A stretch of 22,012 nt of DNA from Microcaldota archaeon. GTDB lineage: Archaea; Micrarchaeota; Micrarchaeia; Micrarchaeales; CABMGC01. Numbering within the stretch: the first letter of the stretch is position 1; each line of letters begins with the position of its first letter. The notes under the pieces were generated by a model. The model saw nothing but the letters and a program-made list of their open reading frames with translations, ran no database searches and was not told the origin of the DNA. This document shows positions 1 through 7,422 of this stretch, one piece after another. The translations under genes and the position numbers were made by a program. Location of the stretch: NCBI GenBank assembly GCA_021792235.1, contig JAJYVC010000014.1, positions 1-22,012 of the forward strand. The letters are read 5' to 3'.

Positions 1-93
1 CTTATACCTGGAGTCGCCCTTCTCTTTCATGTGAGTCGCCAAATAACTCACATTGCCGAAGGGTTAAAATCCTTCGGCATTTATATTGAATAG
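1..93 (+). CDS. C-terminal tail of an unrecognised protein (5' end outside the window)
   Basis: The frame starting at base 1 stays open for 30 codons and stops at TAG 91-93. The residues look protein-like (the end reads VSRQITHIAEGLKSFGIYIE), with a hydrophobic run followed by an amphipathic helix-like stretch. No start codon is visible, so this would be the last part of a gene entering from the left. I do not recognise the family from 30 residues. Two inverted repeats, one inside the frame and one around the stop, fit a gene end. Chance openness over 30 codons remains possible. Confidence 0.45.
   Translation, partial: LIPGVALLFHVSRQITHIAEGLKSFGIYIE
54..79. repeat. Perfect 9-bp inverted repeat (hairpin)
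   Basis: TGCCGAAGG at 54-62 pairs perfectly with CCTTCGGCA at 71-79 across an 8-base loop, followed by a short T-rich stretch. It lies inside the reading frame that ends at 93, so it could be a terminator-like or regulatory hairpin, or simply coding sequence. Confidence 0.5.
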
Positions 94-117
94 AGGAATT
101 CTACAGAGCCCTATTCA
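87..117 (+). terminator. Inverted repeat around a stop codon, possible 3' end signal
   Basis: TGAATAG (87-93, containing the TAG stop) pairs with CTATTCA (111-117). The stem is 7 bp and AT-rich with a 17-base loop. A role in ending the upstream transcript is inferred from position only. Confidence 0.3.
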
Positions 118-213
118 TGCCTAATTGCATATCTCATGATTTATTTGATGTGATAGGTCATGTGCATTGACGATGGTGATTGTATGTAGATGTCAAGTTC
201 CTAATAGTTATGA

Positions 214-222
214 TTATAAAAA
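214..222 (+). promoter_or_regulatory. TATA box ahead of the 253 reading frame
   Basis: TTATAAAAA is centred about 26 bases before a predicted transcript start near 244. This is just ahead of a TTG start at 253, which is preceded by AAAAAGG. The spacing is typical of an archaeal promoter. Confidence 0.45.
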
Positions 223-252
223 GGTTAATAATAGTTTATGTAAAAAGGCACG

Positions 253-526
253 TTGGTAGGGAACTACCTAAATGCGAATTATCCTGAATTGATAGTATCT
301 ATGAAAAATCCGCCCAGAATCGAAGTAGCATATTCAAAATACGAGGCTGTAGATAATTACACATCTAAACAGCTATCAGAACTATCTACGAGAAACTTTA
401 TTACCTCAATAATAGGCGTATTGGTAAAAACAACGCATCGCTGGTGCTTTTGAAAAGTACGTTGGCAAAGTCGAGAAGTTTAGTAACTCATCTCTAGATT
501 TATCTGGTTTCGTTGACAAAAGCTAG
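253..526 (+). pseudogene. Small unknown reading frame, apparently frameshifted at an A5 run
   Basis: A TTG start at 253 opens 58 ordinary-looking codons, then the frame runs into an atypical tail (KTTHRWCF) and stops at 453. Skipping one A in the AAAAA run at 426-430 joins it to another open frame that continues with KQRIAGAFEKYVGKVEKF and stops at TAG 524-526, giving about 90 residues. The second segment is charged and helix-like, as a real C-terminus would be. A TATA box sits correctly upstream and a hairpin follows at 546. The function is unknown. It may be a decayed gene, a programmed slip or a base-call error. Confidence 0.45.
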
Positions 527-545
527 TATATTATATCTTTCTCAG

Positions 546-579
546 CCCTTCTCCATGCTAAAACTATGTTAGAGAAGGG
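546..579. terminator. Inverted repeat between convergent genes
   Basis: CCCTTCTC (546-553) pairs with GAGAAGGG (572-579). It lies between the end of the + strand frame at 526 and the end of the - strand oxidoreductase at 655, a usual place for a transcription end. Its use in termination is inferred. Confidence 0.35.
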
Positions 580-654
580 GGACATTTGAGGCTTCTATAT
601 ATAACCCCAGCATTAATAATTTTATGAAGACCGTCTCCAAGAGGTCCAGAGATC

Positions 655-1605
655 TCATATCTTTATTATTATCTTGCCCTTCGCCTTCCTGCTTTCGCTG
701 AGCACATGCGCTTCGCCTATCCTTTCCAGTGGGAACTCTCTGTCTATTACTATCCTGAACCTCCCTGCTTCTATCTCTTTAGCTATCTTCTCCAGCCTGC
801 TTCCATCAGAAGGTACTGAGCTATACTTTGCAGTTATCCCAAGTTTTTCCGCAACGCCAGGAGCAACAGGACCAGTAAGACTGACGATAACCCCGCCCCT
901 CTTCAAGACACTGCAGGCGCGTGATAGCGTATCTCCCCCAACTGTATCAAGTACAACATCGACATCATGAACTTTCTTGCTGAAGTCCCCTTTTGTGTAA
1001 TCCACCACTTCATTAGCACCCATCTCCTTCACCAGTTTGGCGTTCGCACCAGATGTAGTACCTATAACATGCGCTCCGGCATTCCTGGCGAACTGCACTG
1101 CGGCAAGCCCCACTCCTCCAGAAGCCCCTGTTATGAGCACCCTCTGGCCTGCCTTGAGGTTTGCCATCTCAAACAATGCACCCCACGCCGTCCCAGCAAC
1201 AACCGGCAGGCCAGCAGCCTCCCGAGCCTGCAAGTTATTGGGCATTCTTGCAAGCTGTTCCTCCTTCACTGCCGTATATTCGGCATAGCTTCCGCCCCTG
1301 CTTGCAGAGGCCCTTCCAAATACTTTGTCGCCAGTTTTAAATCTCTTCACGGACCTGCCAGTTTTCTCCACCACTCCAGCGACATCTATACCAAGTATCG
1401 CAGGCATCTTCAAGTGTATGAAATCCTTCATATATCCTGCCCGCATCTTCCAGTCCATCGGATTTACGCTTGTATAGAGTACTTTCACAAGCACTTCGTC
1501 ATCTCCAGGTTCTGGAACAGCAGCAGTCTCATTCTTCAACACACTAGAATCCCCATACTCATGTATTACAGCAGCTCTCATCAGCCTCCCATTCTCAGAC
1601 ACCAT
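655..1605 (-). CDS. Zinc-free MDR-family oxidoreductase (quinone reductase-like)
   Basis: This is a medium-chain dehydrogenase/reductase of about 316 residues, of the NADPH:quinone oxidoreductase type that reduces quinones or activated double bonds in the cytosol. The N-terminal GroES-like part contains NPMDWKMRAG and the GIDVAGVVEKTG segment. The Rossmann part carries the nucleotide-binding GASGGVG (about residues 160-166). The C-terminal part ends SRKAKGKIIIKI, as usual in the family. The structural and catalytic zinc cysteines of alcohol dehydrogenases are absent. The start at 1605 is chosen for GGGAG five bases upstream and a TATA element at 1637-1650. The family core begins at the methionine at 1581, which is an alternative start. 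The physiological substrate cannot be told from sequence. Confidence 0.88.
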   Translation of the reverse strand: MVSENGRLMRAAVIHEYGDSSVLKNETAAVPEPGDDEVLVKVLYTSVNPMDWKMRAGYMKDFIHLKMPAILGIDVAGVVEKTGRSVKRFKTGDKVFGRASASRGGSYAEYTAVKEEQLARMPNNLQAREAAGLPVVAGTAWGALFEMANLKAGQRVLITGASGGVGLAAVQFARNAGAHVIGTTSGANAKLVKEMGANEVVDYTKGDFSKKVHDVDVVLDTVGGDTLSRACSVLKRGGVIVSLTGPVAPGVAEKLGITAKYSSVPSDGSRLEKIAKEIEAGRFRIVIDREFPLERIGEAHVLSESRKAKGKIIIKI

Positions 1606-1636
1606 GATATCTCCCATACTACCCCTCTCCGAAAAA

Positions 1637-1650
1637 TTATAAATATATAA
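1637..1650 (-). promoter_or_regulatory. TATA element for the MDR oxidoreductase
   Basis: On the minus strand it reads TTATATATTTATAA. A start of transcription about 26 bases downstream falls near 1614-1619, just ahead of the ATG at 1605. An ATG inside this element at 1653 is therefore unlikely to be the true start. Confidence 0.55.
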
Positions 1651-1690
1651 CATGTCCTATATTTATTGCAATCAACTGTGTGGCAAGGCC

Positions 1691-1698
1691 TTTAAATA
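1691..1698 (+). promoter_or_regulatory. TATA box for the MFS-like transporter
   Basis: TTTAAATA lies 29 bases before the ATG at 1727, giving a leader of about 6 bases. It sits in the divergent gap shared with the oxidoreductase. Confidence 0.6.
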
Positions 1699-1726
1699 GG
1701 CGTAATGCATTATCATTAGGTCACAT

Positions 1727-2938
1727 ATGGACGTAGACAGGGTATGGATCTATTACATATCCTTCAACCTCTACAACTTTTCCACTGGCCTTGTAGGTAT
1801 ATTCCTTAATCTATTCGTGCTTGCAACCTCCTCCCTCCTTGGAGTCATCTACTTCAATATCTTCTATTATGGCAGCCTTGAGCTGTCATATTTTGCAACG
1901 ATCTACGCGCTTGACTACTTTAGTCCAAAAGACCTCTACGTGGCAGGCTCGGTAATACGTGCATTCACTTTGCTGTTCATTCTCTTTGCCGCATTATTCG
2001 TTTCCAACATATTGGCCTTCGGATTCTTATATGGCGTATCAATAGGCACGTTCTGGCTTGGAAACAACATAATAATGTCAGACATCTCCAAAGGAGTTGA
2101 CAGGAATGAATTCTCTCTAAGAGTAAATGCGATAGGCAATGCTGTTAACCTTGTTGCACCTACTGCAGCAGGAATAATTATAGAGTATTCTCAGTTCACC
2201 GGCCCACTCCGTTTCGGATACGATTTCATAGCTGCAGCAATAATCCTTCTTGCTGCTGCATATCTCCTTCACCAAGTAAAATTCCCCAAAGAGGAAAAAG
2301 TGATAAAATTTCGCCCGCATAAGTCAATAATAAGCCATAGTAATTACAGATATTTCAAACTCTATTACATGTTCTGGTGCATGTTTTCTATACCATTCTC
2401 GATAATACTCCCAATCTACGTCTTCTTCATAACAAAAAGCTATGTAATAACTGGTATATATGGCAGCGTCACTCTACTTATAGCCCTGTTTTCTACCTAT
2501 CTTATAAAAATGGGTTCCAAATACTGGAAACTGTTCCTGAACATCGCAATTGCATCATCCATAATAATATCGATTCTGCTCTTCATCCCTTCATCCAGAT
2601 ACAGCTTATCCATAATTTTCATCTATACGATAATCTATACTATATTCTCTACCCCATTGCAGGTTCAGGCAACTGCAAACTTCCTGGATATGATAGACAG
2701 AAGCAAGATAGACCGGATACATTTCTGGATAAACAGGGAATATTACATAACTGCTGGCCGCACTGTAGCATTTGCTGCAATAGCTCTCACGCTCATCTAT
2801 TTTAAGTCAGACATAGTGTATTCTATATACCTCATTCCTCCGATGAGCCTCTACCTGCTTACCTGCGCCAAAACATCAGAGGAGATAAAGCACGTAGAGC
2901 GGCCGCACATTTACAAATCATCAGTAAAACTCCAGTGA
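1727..2938 (+). CDS. MFS-like multispanning membrane transporter
   Basis: This 403-residue protein is almost wholly hydrophobic, with about 11-12 predicted membrane segments. The first spans about residues 8-30 and the others are separated by short charged loops. A longer basic central loop near residues 185-205 (KFPKEEKVIKFRPHKS) divides two six-segment halves, the usual layout of the major facilitator superfamily. There is no signal peptide. Length and architecture match an MFS exporter or permease, but no substrate motif is visible. The gene has its own promoter, is divergent from the oxidoreductase and ends about 50 bases before the next promoter, so it is probably monocistronic. It uses many ATA and AGG codons, like its neighbours. 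Confidence 0.75.
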   Translation: MDVDRVWIYYISFNLYNFSTGLVGIFLNLFVLATSSLLGVIYFNIFYYGSLELSYFATIYALDYFSPKDLYVAGSVIRAFTLLFILFAALFVSNILAFGFLYGVSIGTFWLGNNIIMSDISKGVDRNEFSLRVNAIGNAVNLVAPTAAGIIIEYSQFTGPLRFGYDFIAAAIILLAAAYLLHQVKFPKEEKVIKFRPHKSIISHSNYRYFKLYYMFWCMFSIPFSIILPIYVFFITKSYVITGIYGSVTLLIALFSTYLIKMGSKYWKLFLNIAIASSIIISILLFIPSSRYSLSIIFIYTIIYTIFSTPLQVQATANFLDMIDRSKIDRIHFWINREYYITAGRTVAFAAIALTLIYFKSDIVYSIYLIPPMSLYLLTCAKTSEEIKHVERPHIYKSSVKLQ

Positions 2939-2985
2939 TTGCACGATACACGTATGGCATCAGGGCAACAAATATTTCACTAAAA

Positions 2986-2997
2986 TTAATATATTTT
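2986..2997 (+). promoter_or_regulatory. TATA box of the transketolase operon
   Basis: TTAATATATTTT is centred near 2991, predicting a transcript start near 3017. This places the ATG at 3026 just inside the message and the earlier ATG at 3011 at or before its 5' end. Confidence 0.6.
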
Positions 2998-3025
2998 GAG
3001 TTGCATACATATGGGTGGGGACGTG

Positions 3026-3886
3026 ATGCCTGACGTAGACTTCAAAGATCCTAACCGTGCTATAGATGTGAATTACCTGAAAGGTGTAGCTTCCCAGGTG
3101 CGTGAAGATATAATAGTGGCCGTAGGGACGGCAAAATCCGGACACTCTGGTGGATCGCTGAGCGTCACTGATATACTAGTGTCACTATACTTCGGCAAGA
3201 TGAGGCACGACCCAAGCAATCCGAAGTGGCCAGACAGGGACAGGCTGCTACTTTCAAAAGGCCATGCAGCTCCGGCATTGTATTCAACTCTAGCAGAAGC
3301 AGGATATTTGCAGAGAGACGAACTTAAGACCCTCAGGAAGATGGGTAGCAGGCTTCAGGGTCATCCAGATCCCAAAAAAGTTCCAGGAATTGAGATACCC
3401 GGAGGGCCTGAAGGGATAGGTCTGTCCGAGGGCATAGGGATGGCAATTGCAGCGAAGCTTGATGGCAGGGAATCACGGATATATGTAATCACTGGGGACG
3501 GAGAGCTGGATGAAGGTGAATGCTGGGAAGCCGCAATGGCAGCCGTAAAGTTCAAGCTTGATAACCTTACTGCAATAGTTGACAGGAATGGCCTGCAGCA
3601 GGAGGGAAAGACTTCAGACATAATGCCCTCCGACTCCGTGGCCGACAAGTTCAGGGCTTTCAACTGGAACGTGATAGAGATAGACGGCAACGACATACCT
3701 GCAGTACTCGATGCGTTAAACAAGGCGGAAAAAGTAAGCGGCAGGCCTACTGTAATAGTTGCAAAGACCATAAAAGGCAAAGGAGTAGATTTCATGGAGA
3801 ATAAAGTGGTGTATCATGCGAAGGTGCTTACAGATGAAGAGGTCGAGAATGCACTCAAGCAGATACGCGCTGCAAGAGGAAAGTGA
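3026..3886 (+). CDS. Transketolase, N-terminal subunit
   Basis: This 286-residue thiamine diphosphate-binding half of a split transketolase transfers two-carbon ketol units between sugar phosphates in the non-oxidative pentose phosphate pathway. Visible motifs are the substrate/cofactor loop KSGHSGGSLS, SKGHAAPALY, and the TPP signature from GDGELDEGE to IVDRN. The start at 3026 is preceded by GGTGGGG about six bases upstream, and an in-frame ATG at 3011 is less likely. The C-terminal half is the next gene, four bases downstream, as in many archaea and some bacteria where transketolase is a two-polypeptide enzyme. It is the first gene of a five-gene operon. Confidence 0.95.
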   Translation: MPDVDFKDPNRAIDVNYLKGVASQVREDIIVAVGTAKSGHSGGSLSVTDILVSLYFGKMRHDPSNPKWPDRDRLLLSKGHAAPALYSTLAEAGYLQRDELKTLRKMGSRLQGHPDPKKVPGIEIPGGPEGIGLSEGIGMAIAAKLDGRESRIYVITGDGELDEGECWEAAMAAVKFKLDNLTAIVDRNGLQQEGKTSDIMPSDSVADKFRAFNWNVIEIDGNDIPAVLDALNKAEKVSGRPTVIVAKTIKGKGVDFMENKVVYHAKVLTDEEVENALKQIRAARGK

Positions 3887-3890
3887 TCTC

Positions 3891-4820
3891 ATGGACCAAA
3901 AACCAATATCCATGCGCGAGGCCATAGGCAATGCGCTGATAGAGATGGGTAGCACAAACAAGGATCTCATGGTTGTAGGTGCAGACACAACCGAATCACT
4001 GCACCTGATGCCCTTCGGAGAGAAGTACCCGGGCAGGTTGGTCAACATAGGCATAGCAGAGCAGAACATGATTGGAATATCTTCTGGCTTGGCTCTGTCA
4101 GGAAAGACGGTGTTCTGTGGTACTTACATGGTGTTCATAGAGAGGGCTCTAGACCAGATAAGGAACACATTAGCATACTGCAAGCTCAATGTAAAGATAA
4201 TAGGCGCCCACACTGGTATATCTGTTGGCCCTGATGGGGGAAGCCACCAGACTATAGAGGACATTGCAATGATGCGCGCCCTAGCAAACATGAGGGTACT
4301 TGTTCCATCCGACGCATACACGGCGCGAAGGCTTGCGATAGAAGCCGCAAATGAAAAGGGTCCGTTCTACATAAGGCTAATACGCGGCACCGTGCCAGAT
4401 GTGCATGGTGATCAGGAGATAAAGATAGGGAAGTCAAGCACCCTGAAGGACGGTAAGGATGTGTCAATAATCGCATGCGGCATAATGGTGCACGAAGCCC
4501 TCAAGGCTGCCGAAATGTTGTCAAAGGAAGGCATATCTGCTAGGGTTATAGACTGCTATTCGATAAAACCCATTGACGAGGAAACAGTACTAAAGGCTGC
4601 TAACGAGACAAAAGGAATCGTTACTGCCGAGGATCACAACATCTATGGCGGCCTTGGCTCTGCAGTTGCCGAACTGCTTTCGAGAAAGAGGCCAACAAGG
4701 ATAGAAATGGTCGCAGTCAATGATACGTTCGGCGAATCAGGGAATCCATCAGAGCTGATGATCAAGTACGGCATATCCGCTCAGAATATATTTGACAAAG
4801 CAAAAGAGTTGGTAAAATGA
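3891..4820 (+). CDS. Transketolase, C-terminal subunit
   Basis: This 309-residue protein holds the pyrimidine-binding and C-terminal domains of transketolase and completes the enzyme with the preceding gene. The catalytic glutamate that activates thiamine is in NIGIAEQNM. Other family segments are the GAHTGISVGPDGGSHQ loop, the phosphate-binding region around PSDA and FYIRL, and the GLGSAVAELL stretch of the last domain. GTGATC just before the ATG matches the archaeal 16S tail complement, supporting 3891. The last four bases (ATGA) overlap the transaldolase start, so translation is probably coupled. Confidence 0.95.
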   Translation: MDQKPISMREAIGNALIEMGSTNKDLMVVGADTTESLHLMPFGEKYPGRLVNIGIAEQNMIGISSGLALSGKTVFCGTYMVFIERALDQIRNTLAYCKLNVKIIGAHTGISVGPDGGSHQTIEDIAMMRALANMRVLVPSDAYTARRLAIEAANEKGPFYIRLIRGTVPDVHGDQEIKIGKSSTLKDGKDVSIIACGIMVHEALKAAEMLSKEGISARVIDCYSIKPIDEETVLKAANETKGIVTAEDHNIYGGLGSAVAELLSRKRPTRIEMVAVNDTFGESGNPSELMIKYGISAQNIFDKAKELVK

Positions 4821-5491
4821 AATTCTTCATAGACAGCGCGAACGCAGATCTCATAAAAAAGTTTATAGACATGAACATAGTTGACGGCGTCACAACGAAC
4901 CCGTCGCTGCTTGCAAAGGAGGGAAAAGACCCGATAGAGCAGGTCAAGAAGATACTGAAGCTTGTCCCAGGCCCAGTAAGTATAGAGGTCGTGGCCACCG
5001 AATACGGGGCGATGCTCTCCGAAGCTAGGCCAATATCAAAGCTAGGTAAGAATGCCGTAGTGAAGATACCCATGACCAGGGATGGTATGCGCGCAGTGCA
5101 CACGCTGTCGCAGGAAGGGATAAAGACCAATGTAACCCTGGTATTTTCCGCGACTCAGGCGCTCATAGCTGCAAAGGCCGGTGCCACCTATGTAAGCCCA
5201 TTTGTTGGCAGGCTCGATGACATAGGCACGGACGGCATGCCGCTCATAAGCGACATAGTCCAGATATTCAGGAACTACTCGATAAAGACGCAGGTGCTCG
5301 TAGCTAGCGTGAGGCACCCGATACACGTCGTAGAGGCAGCGAAACTCGGTGCAGACGTTGCTACTCTTCCTCCAGATGTGCTTGACAAGATGTTCTCGCA
5401 TCCCCTTACCGATGCCGGACTGAAAAAGTTCCTGGACGATTGGAAGACGCTCCAGAAGCAGTACGGCGACGATTTCAGCAAGGCGAAATAG
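4817..5491 (+). CDS. tal: Transaldolase, small TalC/MipB type
   Basis: This 224-residue transaldolase (the short, decameric TalC-like subfamily) transfers dihydroxyacetone units between sugar phosphates and completes the non-oxidative pentose phosphate route with the two transketolase genes upstream. It begins MKFFIDSANADLI and has DGVTTNPSLL, the Schiff-base lysine at about residue 83 in VVKIPMT, TNVTLVFSATQA and SPFVGRLDDIG. Length is typical (about 215-225). The related fructose-6-phosphate aldolases share this fold, and sequence alone does not exclude aldolase activity, though the operon favours transaldolase. The start overlaps the preceding stop as ATGA. Confidence 0.95.
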   Translation: MKFFIDSANADLIKKFIDMNIVDGVTTNPSLLAKEGKDPIEQVKKILKLVPGPVSIEVVATEYGAMLSEARPISKLGKNAVVKIPMTRDGMRAVHTLSQEGIKTNVTLVFSATQALIAAKAGATYVSPFVGRLDDIGTDGMPLISDIVQIFRNYSIKTQVLVASVRHPIHVVEAAKLGADVATLPPDVLDKMFSHPLTDAGLKKFLDDWKTLQKQYGDDFSKAK

Positions 5492-5505
5492 CCCAAAGTG
5501 TATCA

Positions 5506-6216
5506 ATGAAGAATGGCAAAGGCGTCCTGCTACTGTTCGATATAGACGGCACCCTGATACACCAGGTTGGAAGGAGCGGAATAACCTCAAACCGCTTCTC
5601 GTACGCAGTAAACAAGGTATTCAATGCACATACCACTGCAGACATGATATCGGCATATGGTCAGGTAGATACTGAAACGCTCCTTGCTCTTGCGGAAAAA
5701 AGCGGAGTCCGCAGGTCAAAGGCCAGAAAGCATCTGCCAAGGCTTTACCAACTAACTGTAAAGTACTTCAAGATGCACCTGAAGGACTACAACACACATC
5801 CCCAGGCAGGTGTAAAGACGTTGCTGTCAAAACTCCGGAAGCAGAAATATACTGTAGCCCTAGTCACTGGAAATCTTGGGAAGATAGCCGAGCTTAAACT
5901 CAAAAAAGTTGGTCTATGGGGTTTTTTTGACTTCGGTGTATATGGAGATATATCCAACGAGAGGAGCACGCTTATCAGGCGAGCCATAAAAGTCGCAAAT
6001 GAAAGGACGGGTGCGAAGTTCACCAGATACACTGCATTGTACTTCGGCGATGCGCCTCTGGACATAAAAGCCGCAAAGAAAGCCGGAGTAAAAATAATAG
6101 CCGTTGCAACAGGGCATTATTCAGAGGCTGTATTGAAGGCTGCCAAGCCCGACTACCTATTAAAGGATATGTCAGACCATTATAAGATATTCAGAATAAT
6201 AAACAAGGTCTGCTGA
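5506..6216 (+). CDS. HAD-family phosphatase (phosphoglycolate phosphatase-like)
   Basis: This 236-residue haloacid dehalogenase-type hydrolase probably acts on a small phosphorylated metabolite in the cytosol. Motif I is FDIDGTL (nucleophile Asp12, acid/base Asp14). Motif II is the Thr of VALVTGN. The motif III lysine is probably in RRAIKVAN, and motif IV is FGDAPLDI. A helical cap domain lies between motifs I and II, as in phosphoglycolate phosphatase and beta-phosphoglucomutase relatives. It starts 14 bases after transaldolase and ends 2 bases before the PfkB kinase, so it is part of the sugar-phosphate operon. This suggests a pentose or other sugar phosphate substrate, but that is inference. 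Confidence 0.88.
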   Translation: MKNGKGVLLLFDIDGTLIHQVGRSGITSNRFSYAVNKVFNAHTTADMISAYGQVDTETLLALAEKSGVRRSKARKHLPRLYQLTVKYFKMHLKDYNTHPQAGVKTLLSKLRKQKYTVALVTGNLGKIAELKLKKVGLWGFFDFGVYGDISNERSTLIRRAIKVANERTGAKFTRYTALYFGDAPLDIKAAKKAGVKIIAVATGHYSEAVLKAAKPDYLLKDMSDHYKIFRIINKVC

Positions 6217-6218
6217 TC

Positions 6219-7142
6219 ATGACGAATAAATCGGAGAGCAGGATCATTGTACTAGGCAGGGTTAGCATGGCTCTCACAGTAAACCTTGACTCAGTGCCGA
6301 AGCCCAAGGAACAGATAACTGCTAAGAGAATAACCTATATCCCCGGAGGAAAGGGGTCAAACCAGGCAGTTGCTGCAAACAAACTGGGTGGCAAGGCTAG
6401 TTTCGTTACATGCATAGGTGCAGACAAGTTCGGTGCAGACCTGCTATCATTCCTAAAATCTCAAGGCCTTGACACAAGTTTCATAAAAACCTCTAAAGAC
6501 ACCCAGACAGGCACATCTATAGTAATGATCGACAACAACTCGGATAACACAATAATCTCAATACCTGGAAGCGAGAGGGAACTGCATCCATCAGACATGC
6601 ACCAAATAAAGTTCAATAAGGGAGACATAGCAGTTACCCAACTCGCACTTGCCGAAGAAGTCCTAACCAAATTCCTTAAAAAAGCCAAGGATTCCAAAGC
6701 AACTACAATACTCAACTGCGCCCCGCAAAACAAGGTTTCCAAGGATCTACTCAAACTCGCGGATTACATAATACTGAACGAGCGCGAGGCGGCATTCTTC
6801 GCTGGCAATATGGCCGTATCCCAGAACCACTTGGTGGCACTAGATTACGCGAAGAAGATAAGGTTGCGTGAGGATCAGGTCATAGTAGTAACACTCGGAT
6901 CAAAAGGCTCTGTCACGCTCAACGGGCATGAAGTGATAAGGATCCCAGGCATAAAGGTCGATGCCATCGACACGACAGGAGCTGGGGACACATTTGTCGG
7001 AGCTTTCGCCACCGCACTGTCCGAATCAATGGGACTAAAGCAGGGCCTGAGTTTCGCAAACAAGGCAGCCGCACTATGCGTACAAAAACACGGGGCAGCC
7101 ACGTCTGCTCCAACCCGCAAGGAAGTCGACGACATGAAGTGA
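6219..7142 (+). CDS. PfkB-family sugar/nucleoside kinase (ribokinase-like)
   Basis: This 307-residue kinase of the ribokinase/PfkB fold is the last gene of the operon. The glycine-rich substrate loop PGGKGSNQA (residues 42-50), the NxxE motif in LNEREA (N187, E190) and the signature DTTGAGDTFVGAF with catalytic Asp257 are all intact, so phosphotransfer is expected. The N-terminal substrate motif that in ribokinase reads like GSINAD, with Asn and Asp holding the sugar hydroxyls, is here GRVSMA. Both polar contacts are replaced (Ser16, Ala18). Ribose is therefore doubtful, and another sugar, sugar phosphate or nucleoside is possible. The stop is six bases from the convergent zinc-finger gene. 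Confidence 0.9.
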   Translation: MTNKSESRIIVLGRVSMALTVNLDSVPKPKEQITAKRITYIPGGKGSNQAVAANKLGGKASFVTCIGADKFGADLLSFLKSQGLDTSFIKTSKDTQTGTSIVMIDNNSDNTIISIPGSERELHPSDMHQIKFNKGDIAVTQLALAEEVLTKFLKKAKDSKATTILNCAPQNKVSKDLLKLADYIILNEREAAFFAGNMAVSQNHLVALDYAKKIRLREDQVIVVTLGSKGSVTLNGHEVIRIPGIKVDAIDTTGAGDTFVGAFATALSESMGLKQGLSFANKAAALCVQKHGAATSAPTRKEVDDMK

Positions 7143-7148
7143 ATCTAT

Positions 7149-7412
7149 CTATCCGTACGCCTTGTCTACGTAGCACCATTTCCATTTCTTTCCTGGGAAT
7201 TCAGCCATAACTGGGTGTCCTGTAGCCTGGAAATGCTTTGTTGCATGCCTGCCTATAGATGAGTCACAGCAGCCAACATGACCGCAGGTCAGGCACATTC
7301 TCAGTGCAATCCACGGTGTACCCTCCTTGAGGCACTCCTCGCATCCATCTGGGGTCTTAGCCGCTCTTGCATCTGTGGCTTTCTTAAGATGTTCGCACAA
7401 ATCGTCAGCCAT
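7149..7412 (-). CDS. UBP-type zinc finger protein
   Basis: This 87-residue stand-alone UBP zinc finger, like those in eukaryotic deubiquitinases and small archaeal or actinobacterial proteins, has candidate zinc ligands C6, H8, C24, C27, C40, C43, C48, H56, H60 and H66. They are arranged as CEH, CEEC, CLTCGHVGC and HxxxHFxxTGH. In eukaryotes the fold binds the free C-terminus of ubiquitin; in prokaryotes its ligand is unknown. It starts 10 bases after the Qng1-like gene on the same strand and is the third member of that unit. No ubiquitin-like or E1 gene is visible in the window. A role in binding a protein tail or in redox sensing is speculation. Confidence 0.88.
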   Translation of the reverse strand: MADDLCEHLKKATDARAAKTPDGCEECLKEGTPWIALRMCLTCGHVGCCDSSIGRHATKHFQATGHPVMAEFPGKKWKWCYVDKAYG

Positions 7413-7422
7413 TCAAAACACG

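Noticed and set aside
54..79. Hairpin with a GTTAAAAT loop resembling a tRNA T arm
   Set aside because: The loop has 8 bases, and no acceptor, D or anticodon stem can be drawn around it; it also lies in an open coding frame.
967..1650. 227-codon + strand frame opposite the MDR oxidoreductase
   Set aside because: It is antisense to a clear enzyme gene, and the product is His/Cys/Pro-rich and unlike a folded protein.
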